Source: an uncultured Burkholderiales bacterium
GTDB taxonomy: Bacteria; Pseudomonadota; Gammaproteobacteria; Burkholderiales; Burkholderiaceae_E
Length of the DNA stretch: 15,181 nucleotides
NCBI GenBank assembly: GCA_903923345.1
Contig: CAIXXI010000462.1
Span: forward strand, 1-15,181
Direction of reading: 5' to 3'
In this document: piece by piece, positions 13,710-15,181 of the stretch
How positions within the stretch are numbered: the stretch's first letter is position 1
How the letters are laid out: each line of letters starts with the position of its first letter
Position numbers and translations under genes: made by a program
The notes under the pieces: model-generated
The model's database searches: none
What the model was told of the DNA's origin: nothing
What the model saw: the letters and a program-made list of their open reading frames with translations, nothing else

Positions 13710-14687
13710 ATGAACCTGGCTGAATGGATCATCGATTCGATTCGATGGATGCAGCAAACGCTCTTTGAAGCGGTGGTGCTGCCGGGGCTTTATGCCGCGG
13801 GCTGGATGAACGTGGCTGAGCCGATGTTCGATTTCACCGAGTGGGCGGTGATCGGTGCGATCGAGGTGGCGCTGGTGGCGATCGTCCTGGGGACGATGGA
13901 GCGGCTTTGGCCAGCCGAAGCAGTGACCGATCGGGCGGCAATCCGAACCGACATTGCGTACACCCTGCTGCATCGACTCGGCGGCTTTGCGCTATTGACC
14001 TTTGCCCTGCTGCAACCGCTGGTCGACGCCATCGAGTCGTCGTTGCGGCTGCTGGGTTTTTCACGGCTGAACATCGACCAGACCTGGCCTGGCGTGACTG
14101 ACTTGCCGCTGGTGAGCTTCCTCATTTATCTGGTGGTGCTGGACTTCATCGACTACTGGCTGCACCGCGGCCAGCATCGATTCGAAGTGTGGTGGCAGCT
14201 CCATGCGGTTCATCACAGCCAGCGGCAGATGACGTTCTGGAGTGATCAGCGCAACCACCTGCTCGATGACCTGATCCGGGATGCGGTGTTGGCGATGGTC
14301 GCCATCCTGATCGGCGTTGCGCCCGTGCAGTTCATGCTGCTGGTGATTGCCTCCCGGGTGCTGCAAAGCCTTCAGCATGCCAACCTGAGGCTGCGCTGGC
14401 CCGGGCTGCTCGAGGGCGTGCTGGTCAGCCCGAGCTGGCATCGGCTGCACCATGCGATCGGTGCAGGGCATGAAGGTCCGGCGAGAGGCGTGAATTTTGC
14501 GGTGCTGTTCCCGATCTGGGATCTGCTCTTTCGCACGGCCGACTGGCGGCCGGGCTTTGTTCCGACCGGCATTCGCGATCAGCTCAGTGGACGCGATTAC
14601 GGTCAGGGTTTCTGGTCGCAACAGTGGCGCGCACTGGCCCGAATCGCCGGGCGCGATGGTGCGCCGGCACAGGGGAGAGACACTTGA
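13710..14687 (+). CDS. Sterol desaturase / fatty acid hydroxylase superfamily membrane protein
   Basis: Integral membrane di-iron oxygenase family member, 325 residues. The three histidine clusters that bind iron are complete and in order: HRGQH (152-156), HAVHHS (165-170) and WHRLHH (243-248). Four or more hydrophobic segments lie around them (for example VIGAIEVALVAIVLGT, LLTFALLQPLV, LVSFLIYLVVLDFIDYW, MVAILIGVAPVQFMLLVIAS). The family hydroxylates or desaturates lipids (sterols, fatty acids, carotenoids, alkylglycerols), often unnamed in bacteria; the substrate here cannot be inferred. ATG 13710 starts the protein just before its first amphipathic stretch; the open frame upstream runs into the deacetylase gene. 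The ribosome binding site is weak. It lies 34 bases behind the deacetylase gene, and its stop overlaps the TTG of the next gene, so it is probably part of the hrpA-downstream operon. Confidence 0.88.
   Translation: MNLAEWIIDSIRWMQQTLFEAVVLPGLYAAGWMNVAEPMFDFTEWAVIGAIEVALVAIVLGTMERLWPAEAVTDRAAIRTDIAYTLLHRLGGFALLTFALLQPLVDAIESSLRLLGFSRLNIDQTWPGVTDLPLVSFLIYLVVLDFIDYWLHRGQHRFEVWWQLHAVHHSQRQMTFWSDQRNHLLDDLIRDAVLAMVAILIGVAPVQFMLLVIASRVLQSLQHANLRLRWPGLLEGVLVSPSWHRLHHAIGAGHEGPARGVNFAVLFPIWDLLFRTADWRPGFVPTGIRDQLSGRDYGQGFWSQQWRALARIAGRDGAPAQGRDT
14671..14677 (+). promoter_or_regulatory. Ribosome binding site for the CinA-like gene
   Basis: AGGGGAG, the strongest such site in the window, lies 6 bases before TTG 14684 inside the end of the desaturase gene and supports that unusual start codon. 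Confidence 0.75.
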
Positions 14688-15181
14688 AATTCGGTCTGAT
14701 CATCGTTGGCGACGAGATCCTCTCAGGCAAGCGTCAGGACAAGCATTTCTCGAAGGTGGTCGAGCTGCTGTCGGCTCGCGGGCTGATGCTGTCGTGGGCG
14801 CGTTATGCAGGCGATGACCGTCAGCAACTGACCGACCTGCTTCGCGAGACGTTTGCAGGCAGCGACACGGTTTTTTGCTGTGGCGGAATCGGGGCGACCC
14901 CCGATGACCATACCCGTCAGGCGGCTGCGGCCGCGCTCGGGCTGGGCCTGACTCGACATCCCGAGGCGGTTCGCCTGATCACCGAACGCACGCAGGAGAT
15001 GGCGGCCGAAGGCAAGGCCAAGGCGGACATGTCGCTGCCTGAAAATCAGCAACGATTGAAGATGGGCGAGTTTGCGCAGGGCGCTCGCATCATCCCGAAT
15101 CCATTCAACCGGATTCCCGGCTTTTCTTTGCACGCGCATTGGTTCGTGCCCGGCTTTCCGGTCATGGCCTGGCCGATGATC
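14684..15181 (+). CDS. CinA-like molybdopterin-binding (MoCF) domain protein, 5' part
   Basis: The frame is open from TTG 14684 to the window edge, 166 codons, so the C-terminus is missing. The N-terminus MKFGLIIVGDEILSGKRQDK and the motif CCGGIGATPDD (GGxGxTxDD of MoaB/MogA/CinA domains) identify a molybdopterin-binding-like fold. A later stretch, GEFAQGARIIPNPFNRIPGF, matches the C-terminal half of the CinA N-domain. Annotation often says competence/damage-inducible protein A; many proteobacteria have a standalone short version without the nicotinamide-nucleotide amidohydrolase (PncC-like) domain, and I cannot see which type this is. The start is set by AGGGGAG six bases upstream and gives a TTGA overlap with the desaturase stop. 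Role: probably nucleotide or cofactor handling in the cytosol, unproven. Confidence 0.85.
   Translation, partial: MKFGLIIVGDEILSGKRQDKHFSKVVELLSARGLMLSWARYAGDDRQQLTDLLRETFAGSDTVFCCGGIGATPDDHTRQAAAAALGLGLTRHPEAVRLITERTQEMAAEGKAKADMSLPENQQRLKMGEFAQGARIIPNPFNRIPGFSLHAHWFVPGFPVMAWPMI

Overview
The window reads as ordinary chromosomal DNA of a GC-rich, flagellated proteobacterium. I favour a betaproteobacterium. The Fe(2+)-trafficking protein resembles betaproteobacterial versions as I remember them, and hrpA next to argA and yggX is an arrangement I associate with Burkholderia-type genomes. That placement is from memory, not from a search. Genes are tightly packed: the longest stretch without a gene is under 100 bases, and several neighbours share start and stop codons.

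Layout. (1) Positions 1-2111 hold the 3' part of flgK and complete flgL, which encode the two proteins joining flagellar hook and filament. (2) Positions 2200-6173, same strand: a receiver-GGDEF-EAL protein whose EAL phosphodiesterase residues look intact but whose GGDEF signature is degenerate (ASDEF), then rpiA (ribose-5-phosphate isomerase A) overlapping it by four bases, then an APC-type amino acid permease. (3) Positions 6213-7879, minus strand: argA (N-acetylglutamate synthase) followed by yggX (iron trafficking and oxidative damage protection). (4) Positions 7897-15181, plus strand: hrpA (DEAH-box RNA helicase), an exported YVTN-type beta-propeller, an exported NodB-fold polysaccharide deacetylase, a membrane sterol desaturase/fatty acid hydroxylase-type protein, and the start of a CinA-like molybdopterin-binding-domain protein cut by the window edge.

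How the genes may work together. flgK and flgL are a classic late flagellar pair, and the c-di-GMP protein behind them is plausibly tied to motility. argA and hrpA diverge from a 17-base gap containing a palindromic ATTATAAT that supplies a perfect TATAAT on each strand. It sits so close to both start codons that argA, and possibly hrpA, could be leaderless. The hrpA-to-CinA-like run has three 4-base start/stop overlaps and one 34-base gap, so it looks like one transcription unit. Its three middle genes (two exported, one membrane protein) could form an envelope or lipid/glycan module, but nothing in the sequence names a substrate.

The least expected structural signal is that several stop codons lie at the tip of short perfect or near-perfect hairpins (flgK, rpiA, yggX, the deacetylase gene). 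I saw no insertion sequence, phage gene, tRNA, rRNA or CRISPR array. I do not see a clearly new biological system; the best candidates are the propeller/deacetylase/desaturase group and the stop-codon hairpins.
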